This document shows, piece after piece, positions 34,312-42,753 of a stretch of 64,000 nucleotides of DNA. Numbering within the stretch: position 1 is the first letter of the stretch; each line of letters opens with the position of its first letter. The stretch is from Clostridiaceae bacterium HFYG-1003 (GTDB lineage Bacteria > Bacillota > Clostridia > Clostridiales > Clostridiaceae): NCBI GenBank assembly GCA_024579835.1, contig CP102060.1:1488001-1552000 (forward strand), written 5' to 3'. Made by a program: the position numbers and the translations under genes. The notes under the pieces are model-generated. The model ran no database searches. It saw nothing but the letters and a program-made list of their open reading frames with translations, and had not been told where the DNA came from.

Positions 34312-34881
34312 TTAAATCAGGTTCATACCAACAGAAAGCGCTTTCTGATTAAGATCAATGAAAGCTGGCTTAACATTCTTGGCAATGAGTTCATTCCAGT
34401 TGATGTCTTCCAGTCCCATGGCTTTTACAATGGTTCCCAGAAGAATAATGTTCATTACTTTCGGGTTGCCGAGTTTTTCAGCTTCTTCGGCTGCATTGAT
34501 TACTGTAGTATCAGTCTTTGACTGAATGGTTTCCAGAATATCTTTGGCATAGGGCATCTTACCGGAAAGTACGGGCATTGGGCTGATTTCAAAATTATTG
34601 ACAACAACCTTGCCATTAGGCTTCAGATATTCCAGCCAACGCAACGCTTCCATCTTTTCGAAAGAAACCAGAATATCTGCACCGCCCTTTTCAATCACGG
34701 GGGCCGCCACCTTTTTACCATAGCGTACCTGGCTGGAGACTGATCCTCCGCGTTGGCTCATGCCGTGGATTTCTGACATTTTAACATCATAGCCTGCTTC
34801 CATCAGGCCCAAAGTGAGCAGTTTCGATGCAAGGATGGTTCCCTGACCGCCCACTCCTACTAACAGGATTGATTTGGTCAT
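34312..34881 (-). CDS. iorB: indolepyruvate:ferredoxin oxidoreductase, beta subunit
   Basis: 189 residues, the gamma-type domain of 2-oxoacid oxidoreductases: ILLVGVGGQGTILASKLL at the N-terminus and SEIHGMSQRGGSVSSQVRYG further on. With IorA it oxidises aryl pyruvates from Trp, Phe and Tyr breakdown to aryl-acetyl-CoA and reduces ferredoxin. It starts 1 base after the iorA stop, so the two are translated together. Length is normal. Confidence 0.93.
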   Translation of the reverse strand: MTKSILLVGVGGQGTILASKLLTLGLMEAGYDVKMSEIHGMSQRGGSVSSQVRYGKKVAAPVIEKGGADILVSFEKMEALRWLEYLKPNGKVVVNNFEISPMPVLSGKMPYAKDILETIQSKTDTTVINAAEEAEKLGNPKVMNIILLGTIVKAMGLEDINWNELIAKNVKPAFIDLNQKALSVGMNLI

Positions 34882-34882
34882 T

Positions 34883-36667
34883 TTATTCCCCCTCCTTCTT
34901 GATTGCTTTCACTGGACATACCTGCAGACAGACCGTACAGCCAACACAGGCGTTGCGATTGATGTATGATTTTTTACGTTCAAAGTCGAATTCAATGGCC
35001 GGACATCCCGTTCTCGTACAAGCACGGCAGCCGATGCACATATCCTGATCGACGTAGCATTTCGACTTGAAGACATTGACGAATTCAATTTTGTCTTTTT
35101 CCTGAAGTTTTTTCAGGACACAGGGCCATCTGGTAATGATCACCGAGGGCTCTTCCAGGGAATGTGCCCATTTAAGAGCATTTTTGACGGCTGTCAGGTC
35201 ATTGGGATCAATCGTTACGACCTGCTTGATGCCACAGGCTCTGACTAAAGCTTCCAGATCCAGTTCCTGAACCTCTTTGCCATGCAGAGTATAGCCTGAA
35301 CCAGGATTTTCCTGATGTCCGGTCATGCCGGTGATGCGGTTGTCAAGGATAATATTGATGGTATTGCTGCCATTGTAGGCAGTATTAATCAACGAATTGA
35401 TGCCGGTATGGAAGAAAGTTGAATCTCCCAGAACGGTGACAACTCTCATTTTGTTGTCCTGCTTCATGTCAAAGACGCGCTGAGCTCCGTGACCGACTGA
35501 TACTGAGGCCCCCATGCACAGATTGATATCCATGGCATTGTATGGCTCAGCAAAACCGAGCGTATAGCATCCGATATCGCCTGAGATCATGGTGTTCTTG
35601 AGTTTTCCTACTTCATAGAAGAATCCTCTGTGAGGGCAGCCGGCACACAGTGACGGAGGTCTTGGAACGACCTTATCCGTGGTTCCATCTACCGAATCCA
35701 GCATTTTGCCAAAGACTGACTGTCTGATCACATCAGGTGTCATCTCACCAAATGGTGGGAAGGTATCCTTGCCATGAACCGTGAATCCTAAGCGCTGCGC
35801 TTCTTCTTCAATGATCGGATCATTTTCTTCAATTACATATACTGTTTCAATCTTACTGCAGAATTCGCGAATTTGTTCATCCGGCAGCGGATAGGAAAAG
35901 CCGATCATCAGATAGGATGCCGAATCGCCGAATACTTCATGGGCGTAATCAATGCATCCGCCGGAAGCGATGATTCCGATCTTCTTATCGTTCCACTCAA
36001 TCCGGTTCATGGCGGTCTGGTTGGAGAATTCTCTCATGCTGTTGATCCGGTCTTCGACCTTGGCACGCAGCTGCTTGGCATGTGCCGGGACAGTGATGTA
36101 CTTACGGACATCCTTGACATAGTCCTTGATCGGTACTTCTCTGCGCTCTCCCAGTTCAACAATTCCCTTGGAATGGCAGACTCTGGTTGTTACTCGCAGA
36201 AGTACCGGAGTATCAAATTGTTCGGAAATCTCGAATGCACGGATCATATAATCCTTGCACTCCGGTGAATCCTTTGGTTCGATGCATGGGATTTTGGCAA
36301 ACTTGGCATAATGCCGGTTATCCTGTTCATTCTGTGAAGAATGCTGTCCAGGTTCATCGGCTGTGATGAGTACAAAGCCCCCGTTAACGCCTGTATAGGC
36401 GAAGGTGAAGAGCGGATCGGCAGCTACATTGACCCCAACATGTTTCATTGCGGCAAACGATCTGGCACCTGCCACAGCTGCACCGGCAGCTGCCTCCAGG
36501 GCTACTTTCTCGTTGTTGGCCCATTCCGCAACGATGGCATCCTTGTAGAGCGCGGTATTTTCCAAGATTTCAGTACTTGGAGTCCCTGGATAAGCCGAAG
36601 CAAATCGGACTCCGGCCTCGAATGCGCCCCTCGCCAGGGCTTCATTACCGGTTAATAATTCCTTCAT
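34883..36667 (-). CDS. iorA: indolepyruvate:ferredoxin oxidoreductase, alpha subunit
   Basis: 594 residues. Pyrimidine-binding domain (ASAYPGTPSTEILE), a middle domain, the TPP site (GDIGCYTLGFAEPYNAMD, VLGDSTFFHTGINSLIN, ILDNRITGMTGHQ) and a C-terminal pair of 4Fe-4S motifs (CIGCRACTRTGCPAI and CVGCTVCLQVCPV). It carries TPP and the clusters for the IOR reaction in amino-acid fermentation. Ribosome site GGGGGA sits 5 bases before ATG. A TTGAAA-17-TGTTAA pair in the AT-rich upstream region may be its promoter. Confidence 0.95.
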   Translation of the reverse strand: MKELLTGNEALARGAFEAGVRFASAYPGTPSTEILENTALYKDAIVAEWANNEKVALEAAAGAAVAGARSFAAMKHVGVNVAADPLFTFAYTGVNGGFVLITADEPGQHSSQNEQDNRHYAKFAKIPCIEPKDSPECKDYMIRAFEISEQFDTPVLLRVTTRVCHSKGIVELGERREVPIKDYVKDVRKYITVPAHAKQLRAKVEDRINSMREFSNQTAMNRIEWNDKKIGIIASGGCIDYAHEVFGDSASYLMIGFSYPLPDEQIREFCSKIETVYVIEENDPIIEEEAQRLGFTVHGKDTFPPFGEMTPDVIRQSVFGKMLDSVDGTTDKVVPRPPSLCAGCPHRGFFYEVGKLKNTMISGDIGCYTLGFAEPYNAMDINLCMGASVSVGHGAQRVFDMKQDNKMRVVTVLGDSTFFHTGINSLINTAYNGSNTINIILDNRITGMTGHQENPGSGYTLHGKEVQELDLEALVRACGIKQVVTIDPNDLTAVKNALKWAHSLEEPSVIITRWPCVLKKLQEKDKIEFVNVFKSKCYVDQDMCIGCRACTRTGCPAIEFDFERKKSYINRNACVGCTVCLQVCPVKAIKKEGE

Positions 36668-36894
36668 TTTTCCCCCTTCCCCTGTTATCTGTTGTGAATG
36701 GTTTAACAGGGGTTTATTGACTGTTTAATAACTTAACACAAAACAATGATAACATTTTCAACAAAATACATCAATTTACCCGTTCGAAAATATCATGTTG
36801 TTTTCAAATACCAGAAATAGAACCCTAAAACGCAAGCAGTGACTAGGTTCAATGACAACTATGAAATATCAGTGAACAATAAAATGACATTTAG

Positions 36895-36930
36895 CCAAAA
36901 AAAGAAACCCAGCCTCACAGCTGAGCTTCC
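36895..36930 (-). terminator. terminator of the rubredoxin-like gene
   Basis: Minus-strand AGCTCA-GCTG-TGAGGCT hairpin followed by GGGTTTCTTTTTTT. It lies directly after the stop at 36936. Confidence 0.7.
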
Positions 36931-36935
36931 ATATG

Positions 36936-37325
36936 TTATCCTCTTTTCTTGAACCATTCCTCTCTGGAAATGAAAGTCATCGCGCCGCAGGCTGGACATT
37001 CTTCCGGAGCCTGGTCAGCAAAAGTTACCAGCCGGCAGGAATTGCAGCGGTACATGTTACCTGCATCATTCATCTGCTCTGCATCGGGATCATACTCAAC
37101 AAAGATGTTATGTCCTTTGGCCTGGCACTCAGGGCAGGTTTCAGGCTGCGTTTCCGATTCATAAATAAATCCACAGTAAAGGCACAGCCAGCTCTTGGTG
37201 TTTTCATCCAGCGAACCGTCTGATTCAGCAAAGACTTCCGCTCCGGCACCGCATACGGCGCATACTTCAGGTGCAGTTTCCCCTTCTGCGATATAACCGC
37301 AGATTTCACATTTCCATTTTTTCAT
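36936..37325 (-). CDS. protein with three tandem rubredoxin-like metal knuckles
   Basis: 129 residues made of three repeats, each with two CxxC pairs: CEIC/CAVC (residues 6-25), CLYC/CPEC (about 48-67) and CNSC/CPAC (about 94-113). Each repeat has the W/Y-x-C-x-x-C-G-Y/F-I-Y spacing of rubredoxin or rubrerythrin tails, with an intervening P-E-x-C. Repeats are shorter than true rubredoxin. It probably binds iron or zinc and may carry electrons near IOR or in oxygen defence; this is inference. Good GGAGG site and its own terminator. Confidence 0.8.
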   Translation of the reverse strand: MKKWKCEICGYIAEGETAPEVCAVCGAGAEVFAESDGSLDENTKSWLCLYCGFIYESETQPETCPECQAKGHNIFVEYDPDAEQMNDAGNMYRCNSCRLVTFADQAPEECPACGAMTFISREEWFKKRG

Positions 37326-37424
37326 GATGAATTCCTCCGTGATTAATACTATTAAATTCTATTATAACTCAGGATAACTGAAATCGTTATATAATTTACA
37401 AACATTTGCATTGGGCGCAGTTTT

Positions 37425-39716
37425 TTACAGGATATTTAGCAAATCTGCCAGAGACCGATCCAAGGTTTGCGGATCCTTTATCCCAACGATGCGCGATGCC
37501 AGGTTTTTGGCAATAATATCTGGTGTTTCCGGGAAATTCCAATGGTCCTTCCCGATATTAAATGCTGTAATACGACTTGATTTGCTCAATATCCCTACTG
37601 TTTCGGCTAATGGGATCCGCACCGCTTCCGGAATGAAAGCATTCTTAAAGTCATCCGGCCCGGCCACTGACAGGAAGTACGGCTCGTAGTCTGTAGCGAT
37701 ATAGAGGATTGGGGTCATCATGCTGAAAACTTTCAGCAGATCGACATAAGCCCGGTTTAAATCCCGATCCTGGACTTTCCCTTCCAGAATCATCGCAAAC
37801 AGTGTCATGTCTGTCTTAAAGGACCGGCAATTCGTCATGAAGGCACGATGAACTTTTAATGCTTCCAGGAGAAGCCTCTTGCGCAGATCGTTATATTCCT
37901 CGCTCAGCCACACTCCCTGATCCTGACGCAAGTTCTCCCGAACCAGCCGATGCAGGATTTCTTCATCAGTAAATGCTTTGCCGTATTTGCCCCGGTACTG
38001 GGCAATGCTGCGGGCTGATTCTTCCAACTGGCTCTGTCTGGCTTTGTAATCCTCTGTTACTGAATCAAACTCACTTTTCAGGTTATGATATTCACCCAGT
38101 ACCAGATTCAACTCGCGCTTTTCCTCGTCGATGGAGTTCACGATCTTCTTCTGTTCCTCTTTCATGGACTCATACTGAATGACTTTCGCGTCATTGCGGA
38201 ACAGGAAACGGAAGAAGCGACGGAAAAATCCCATATCGATCTCGAGCTCTTTCATTGAAACATCATGCTCTTCCAGCAGACTCTGGCGCTTCTGCATTTC
38301 ATTTTCCTTGAAATCCCGGGAAGCTTCACTCGACTCAATTCTTCCTTTCAGCTCCTCAAGTCTCATGGACGCGGCGGAACCTTTTTCCAATAGTTCCTGA
38401 TAGCCAAAGGTCGTTCGATACTCTTGCATGATCTCTTCCCGCTTGGCTAAAACCTCATCCAGAACCTGCCGAAATTCCTTTCTGGTATTCTCCCAGTCAT
38501 GAGATGCATCATTCAACTGGCGTGCCAGCCCATTCCCGGTTCCTTTGTATACATCCTTCAAAAAGCGGATCAGATCTCGATTTGAAGTGAATTTCTGAAC
38601 CATATAGGGTTTGTCGTATGCCGTGAAATAAGGAGTTGGCTGAACAGCGGTCATTACCTGGCCGATGGATTTCTCCAGCTCCCGAATAAAGGCGGTATCT
38701 TTTCCAAACATCAAGACCGTCTGATTGAGGAGGCGCTCTTCCGGCATATGATAGGCGGTCGCAAATTCTTTATTGTCCTTGAAACTTACTTCATGAAACG
38801 CGTCATCCGGCTTTGAGTAGCGGGTCATCGCCGCCGCCCGTTCAATCAGACTGGCTGACATGATCTCTGTCATCAGGCGAATTCCCAGGCTTTGATCGCG
38901 AATCATGCGGTAGAAGCTGAACGGCTTTTCCCGTCCGTTGACAGCCTGATTCAGAACTAGCTGCTCCCTGAGACTGATCCCGTCGTGTCCGGGCCACATA
39001 CTCAATGGATTCTTTTCCGGTGAAGTCATTTCCTTGACCCGTTCAGGTGTATAATCTTCTTCCAGCGGGCTGGCCATCTTGAGTACTTTCGAGATGTTCT
39101 GAGCCATCAGCTCCACTCTTGGCGCTGCCGTCTGATCCTTGATCATCTCTTCCAGATTCATCAGATGTCCGTCTGATACATGATGGCTGAGGATATCCCT
39201 CTCCTGAATCAGGCAGTGGAATTCCGGCAGATACTCTGAGAGATTCAATTTGTTGACGACATAATTAAATATTTCCTTCAACTCACGGTATTCCAGTTTT
39301 CGATCAAACGTCACCATGAATTCATCCATGTCATCATTCGCGCGGTTCAGAAGACTTAAATCAAGCTGTGTAGCAGAATTTCGTTCCTTCAGCATTTTAG
39401 CCAGTGCAAACAGCACCGGGGAGATAAAGAAGCTGTTGCGGATGTAGTACCCCCGCTTATCACTTCGAATCATGCACAAATAAGTCTTGCTTTGAATTTC
39501 CTGAGCCTCTTCACCCATGGCTTCGACCAGAAGTTCTGTGTCCGTGACACCAAGGTAAATATTATAGCCATTGTTGGATTCTCCGCCAAAAATGCTTTCA
39601 TAGGGAACATAAGTGCGCTGATCGGTGACGATGTGATCACTTTTCTTGGGCGCTGGATACTCTGGTCGGTACAGGATGAAATTATAAAAGTATTCAAGTA
39701 ATTTTCTTGTTTCCAT
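37425..39716 (-). CDS. SF1 helicase-like protein lacking ATP motifs and RecA2
   Basis: 763 residues, intact frame, GGGGAG 9 bases before ATG. By eye it follows a family of large bacterial SF1 (AAA_11/AAA_12) helicases segment by segment. MWPGHDGISLREQLVLNQAVN (240-260) matches their WP..PL..QQ.AVN entry, and IERAAAMTRYSKPDDAF (291-307) matches the helix after Walker A. A long coiled coil spans about 400-580. LRKRLLLEALKVHRAFM (611-627) matches the helix before motif II. But the Walker A site reads RMIRDQSLGIRL, the LLIDEAGQ site reads AFIPEAVR (693-700) and the GDPLQ site reads GKDHW (722-726). It stops there, with no RecA2. It cannot be a normal ATPase. Partner and role are unknown. Confidence 0.78.
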   Translation of the reverse strand: METRKLLEYFYNFILYRPEYPAPKKSDHIVTDQRTYVPYESIFGGESNNGYNIYLGVTDTELLVEAMGEEAQEIQSKTYLCMIRSDKRGYYIRNSFFISPVLFALAKMLKERNSATQLDLSLLNRANDDMDEFMVTFDRKLEYRELKEIFNYVVNKLNLSEYLPEFHCLIQERDILSHHVSDGHLMNLEEMIKDQTAAPRVELMAQNISKVLKMASPLEEDYTPERVKEMTSPEKNPLSMWPGHDGISLREQLVLNQAVNGREKPFSFYRMIRDQSLGIRLMTEIMSASLIERAAAMTRYSKPDDAFHEVSFKDNKEFATAYHMPEERLLNQTVLMFGKDTAFIRELEKSIGQVMTAVQPTPYFTAYDKPYMVQKFTSNRDLIRFLKDVYKGTGNGLARQLNDASHDWENTRKEFRQVLDEVLAKREEIMQEYRTTFGYQELLEKGSAASMRLEELKGRIESSEASRDFKENEMQKRQSLLEEHDVSMKELEIDMGFFRRFFRFLFRNDAKVIQYESMKEEQKKIVNSIDEEKRELNLVLGEYHNLKSEFDSVTEDYKARQSQLEESARSIAQYRGKYGKAFTDEEILHRLVRENLRQDQGVWLSEEYNDLRKRLLLEALKVHRAFMTNCRSFKTDMTLFAMILEGKVQDRDLNRAYVDLLKVFSMMTPILYIATDYEPYFLSVAGPDDFKNAFIPEAVRIPLAETVGILSKSSRITAFNIGKDHWNFPETPDIIAKNLASRIVGIKDPQTLDRSLADLLNIL

Positions 39717-39956
39717 TTAAATGATCTCCCCTATGATTTCAATATGATTTGATTATAACATTGAATGAAACCCGAAACCCCACTCTTTTCCACTAATGTC
39801 GCAAAGTCCAGTGATTCAGCAGAATTCACACTCTGCAATATCCGTTGATACCATGTTTTTATTACGACGGCGCATGATCTGTGTTAAAGTATAGTTAATG
39901 AATAATCAAACAGGGATTTGAATGAAAATCCAATAACGAACATGGGGGAATGTTTG

Positions 39957-40595
39957 ATGAAAAAGGTCGAATTAATCAATAAATTGAAAGAATTGATTTT
40001 TATCGTGGAGATGATCCTGGCGGTCATGATTTTGTTCGGTGTGCTGGCCGGTCTGGTTTCTTCCGTCCTGCAGATCCCACATATTCTCACCACCACCAGA
40101 GAGCAGTTCTATAACAGCTTCAAGAATTTTTTGGGCAACGCATTGCTCCTCATTGTCGGAGTTGAGTTAATCCGCATGCTTATCACCCATACAACCCGGG
40201 CCACGCTGGAGCTGATCATCTTCGTCATTGCCCGGAAACTGCTGATCTATACGGACTCCATGATGGACATTTTCCTCGGTACCATCGCCCTGGCCATCGC
40301 CTTCGCCACCATAAAATATCTCCTGCCAACCTGGGATAAAGGGTCCTGCAATCCGATTTACCCAGGGTCCATGAAGATTCGGGATATAAAATCAAAGCTC
40401 GGCGTTGAAATCCCGGTGGAGGGTGACCAGACACTGGAAGAGTTCATCCATAAAATTCGGACCAGTAAGGAACCGCTCCACAGCGGAGAAAAAATTGATG
40501 CCGGTCCGGTCAACATCATTCTGCACCGGATCAACTCTCAGGGTGAAATTGTTGACGTCGAGATCTCCGATTCAAACTTTGTCAGCAATGACTGA
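39957..40595 (+). CDS. PsiE-like membrane protein with CorC-type C-terminus
   Basis: 212 residues from ATG 39957 (GGGGGAA 7-8 bases upstream; an earlier ATG at 39918 lacks a site). About four membrane helices occupy residues 10-135 in the pattern of phosphate-starvation-inducible PsiE proteins. The last 70 residues (TLEEFIHKIRTSKEPLHSGE, VNIILHRINSQGEIVDVEI) look like the transporter-associated CorC/HlyC domain. The function is unknown. It is divergent from the helicase-like gene, with a TATAGT -10 at about 39890, and has its own strong terminator. Confidence 0.65.
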   Translation: MKKVELINKLKELIFIVEMILAVMILFGVLAGLVSSVLQIPHILTTTREQFYNSFKNFLGNALLLIVGVELIRMLITHTTRATLELIIFVIARKLLIYTDSMMDIFLGTIALAIAFATIKYLLPTWDKGSCNPIYPGSMKIRDIKSKLGVEIPVEGDQTLEEFIHKIRTSKEPLHSGEKIDAGPVNIILHRINSQGEIVDVEISDSNFVSND

Positions 40596-40600
40596 TATAT

Positions 40601-40637
40601 AAAATATGCGGCCCAAATCGGGCCGCATATTTTTTTG
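40601..40637 (+). terminator. terminator of the PsiE-like gene
   Basis: AAATATGCGGCCC / GGGCCGCATATTT stem with a 5-base loop, followed by TTTT. Begins 6 bases after the stop. Confidence 0.92.
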
Positions 40638-40733
40638 AATCGCTTCCAATCCCGTTCCTGTCATTCCCTCAAATTGTTTATGAAATGATCGAGGGTTGAT
40701 CAAACCACCTGGAAAGCAGACTTGTTCCAATTG

Positions 40734-42116
40734 TTATCGAATCTTGATCGCTTTCCACTTTCCGGTTCGGAAACGGAAAAATACCAGAGCCCACCGGATA
40801 AACTGATCAATCAGAACGGCGATCCAGGCTCCGGACAGTCCCAGATTCATCTGATTGACTAATAAGGAAGCCACCTGAATTCGTATCAGCAAAACCCCAA
40901 CCACTGTGGCAATCAAGGGCCAGACGGTGTCGCCGGCACCGCGCAGTGCTCCTGACAGAATCAGCTGGGAGGATTGGAACGGTTGAACCAGAGCAATAAT
41001 CATCAGCGCGCCCGATGCATTGCGAATGATCTGTTCATCTGCGGTATAAAGCCCTACCAGCTGTCTGGCAAAGGCAAAGAACGCAACAGCAATGATGCTG
41101 GATATGACCGATCCGATTTGACGGGCGCTGCGTGAGTAGTTTTCCGCATCGTTCGGCTTGCCTTCCCCCAGCGAGCGGCCAACCAGCGTTGAGGCTGCAA
41201 TTCCAAATGCCTGGCCGGGATTAAATGACAATCCCAGAATGGACAGCGCGATTTGATGTGCTGCATAGACCACGGTACCCAGGGATGCGACAATTCGGAC
41301 GAAGAAGAAGATTCCCAGTCGCAGGGCCAGCTGTTCAAAGGATGCCGGCAGGCCGATCCGGACAAGATTCTTTACTGTACTGCCTTCAAAAACAAATTTG
41401 TCCCGAACCGAAATCTTGCTTTTGCCTCGAATCAGGTATGTATAAACCAGAATCGCCGCGAGAACCTGTGAAGCAGCGGTGGATATACCTGCCCCGACGA
41501 CCCCAAGTGCGGGGACTCCGAACAAACCGTAAATCAGTACCGCATTCCCGAATACATTCAATCCATTGCACAGCAGATTGATTTTCATTGGAATTTTCGT
41601 TTCACCAACTCCGCGAAGAGCAGAAGCTCCGCACATTGTCAGTGCCTGAAATATAAATCCAAAATGGACAATCTGAAAATACAGCGTCCCGACCGTTATG
41701 ACATCTTCCCCGGCTCCCAACAGTCGCATGATCGCGGCGGTTTTCGTCATTGCCAGGACAAACAATGGGATGATAATGATAAGGATGCTCAGAATCAGGA
41801 CATGCTTAAAAATATTGCCGAGTTTCTTCATCCGGCCCATTCCGTAATACCGGGCAATAATAGCCGTTCCGCCCACATTGAAACTTTGAACCAGGGACAA
41901 TCCGATAAACAGCGGCTGATTGGCAATTCCCACCGATGCTATGGAGGCAGCCGATAACGAAGTCGGCTGAATATTTCCCAGCATCATCATATCAACCATG
42001 CCAAACAGAGAACCTAAGAATAGTTCAACTAACACAGGCCATGCAATCTGCATCACTTTTTGCCGGCTCTGCTTAACTTCACTGGATAAACTTAATGTTT
42101 GTGCTTCTTCTGCCAT
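40734..42116 (-). CDS. MATE-family efflux transporter
   Basis: 460 residues from ATG 42116 (AAAGAGGT 5 bases upstream; the longer frame to 42170 has no site). About twelve membrane helices in two halves, with the MATE N-terminal signature IAWPVLVELFLGSLFGMVDM and the inter-half repeat around IGLPASFEQLALRLG. Exports drugs or metabolites using Na+ or H+; the substrate is unknown. Single gene. Confidence 0.93.
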   Translation of the reverse strand: MAEEAQTLSLSSEVKQSRQKVMQIAWPVLVELFLGSLFGMVDMMMLGNIQPTSLSAASIASVGIANQPLFIGLSLVQSFNVGGTAIIARYYGMGRMKKLGNIFKHVLILSILIIIIPLFVLAMTKTAAIMRLLGAGEDVITVGTLYFQIVHFGFIFQALTMCGASALRGVGETKIPMKINLLCNGLNVFGNAVLIYGLFGVPALGVVGAGISTAASQVLAAILVYTYLIRGKSKISVRDKFVFEGSTVKNLVRIGLPASFEQLALRLGIFFFVRIVASLGTVVYAAHQIALSILGLSFNPGQAFGIAASTLVGRSLGEGKPNDAENYSRSARQIGSVISSIIAVAFFAFARQLVGLYTADEQIIRNASGALMIIALVQPFQSSQLILSGALRGAGDTVWPLIATVVGVLLIRIQVASLLVNQMNLGLSGAWIAVLIDQFIRWALVFFRFRTGKWKAIKIR

Positions 42117-42307
42117 GAATACCTCTTTCCTGAACAAGGGACCAAGTAGTTTATGTATGCGGCCTCTCATTTTTTCTCATTTAAAAAGTATAGCACTTTC
42201 GAATGCTGCCATGTCCCGCAGATCTGGTAAGCCATGACAGATAAACCGCAAAGGGGAACAGAATTGTCCTCAATCTGAATATCTTGCTTTTTTTAGTTCT
42301 TCAGCAT

Positions 42308-42333
42308 AAAAAGAAGAAGCCCTTCAGCTTCTC
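42308..42333 (-). terminator. terminator of the selenoprotein gene
   Basis: AGAAGC / GCTTCT 6-bp stem with a 6-base loop; on the minus strand it is followed by TCTTTTT. It lies about 50 bases past the stop. Confidence 0.6.
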
Positions 42334-42380
42334 CTTATTTCTATTGTTGGACCGTCAATCCCTGTTATCCATCGATCCTG

Positions 42381-42650
42381 TCAAACCTTTTGATCCAGAG
42401 CTTTCTCTAAGACATCCTTAATTTTCCCGCGGTTGGGAATCCCTTCCAGAACCTTTTCGTCGTCTACCCAGAAGTTAGGAACGAGCCGATATTGGTATGC
42501 CGAGGCAGCATCCGGTCTTTCATCTTCATCGATTACATCGATTTCCAACTTCCGATAAGCTTCATTCTGGTCAATCAACTTCGCCAACAGCCTGTCAGCC
42601 AAAGTACAATACGGTCACCAGCTGGCCTTTATATAAGTTATCTTTTTCAT
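42381..42650 (-). CDS. selenocysteine-containing glutaredoxin/thioredoxin-like protein
   Basis: 89 residues including one in-frame UGA. Reading from ATG 42650 (AAGAGGTGAT upstream) gives MKKITYIKASW, then TGA at 42617-42615, then PYCTLADRLLAKL. So the active site is U-P-Y-C, the glutaredoxin CPYC with selenocysteine in place of the first cysteine (residue 12). The rest has the thioredoxin fold with the cis-proline segment YRLVPNFWVDD and the late GIPNRGKIKDVLEKAL helix. A hairpin that fits the bacterial SECIS rules begins 15 bases after the UGA. A conventional annotation would start at a TTG after the UGA and miss the active site. Similar Sec proteins occur in Clostridia as I recall. It probably reduces disulfides; no selA, selB or selC is in the window. 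Confidence 0.87.
42583..42599 (-). promoter_or_regulatory. predicted bSECIS hairpin
   Basis: In the mRNA, GCUGACA and UGUUGGC form a 7-bp stem with loop GGC. The loop guanine lies 22-23 bases after the UGA, within the 16-37 range and with the apical G expected of bacterial SECIS elements. It overlaps codons 18-23. Confidence 0.72.
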
Positions 42651-42675
42651 CAGCAATAATCACCTCTTAAATCAT

Positions 42676-42705
42676 ATTTTACACGATCTAATTGCACGAG
42701 TCCAA
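42676..42705 (-). promoter_or_regulatory. promoter of the selenoprotein gene
   Basis: Minus-strand TTGGAC (42705-42700), 18-bp spacer, TAAAAT (42681-42676), 26 bases before the start codon. Confidence 0.65.
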
Positions 42706-42753
42706 TCAGGGGGATCCATGCTTTCTTTCCGCTGGTAGATGAAAAACTGTTCC

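Noticed and set aside
42381-42602. TTG-started 73-codon protein
   Set aside because: It lacks the active site; reading through the UGA from ATG 42650 gives a complete fold with a SECIS-like hairpin.
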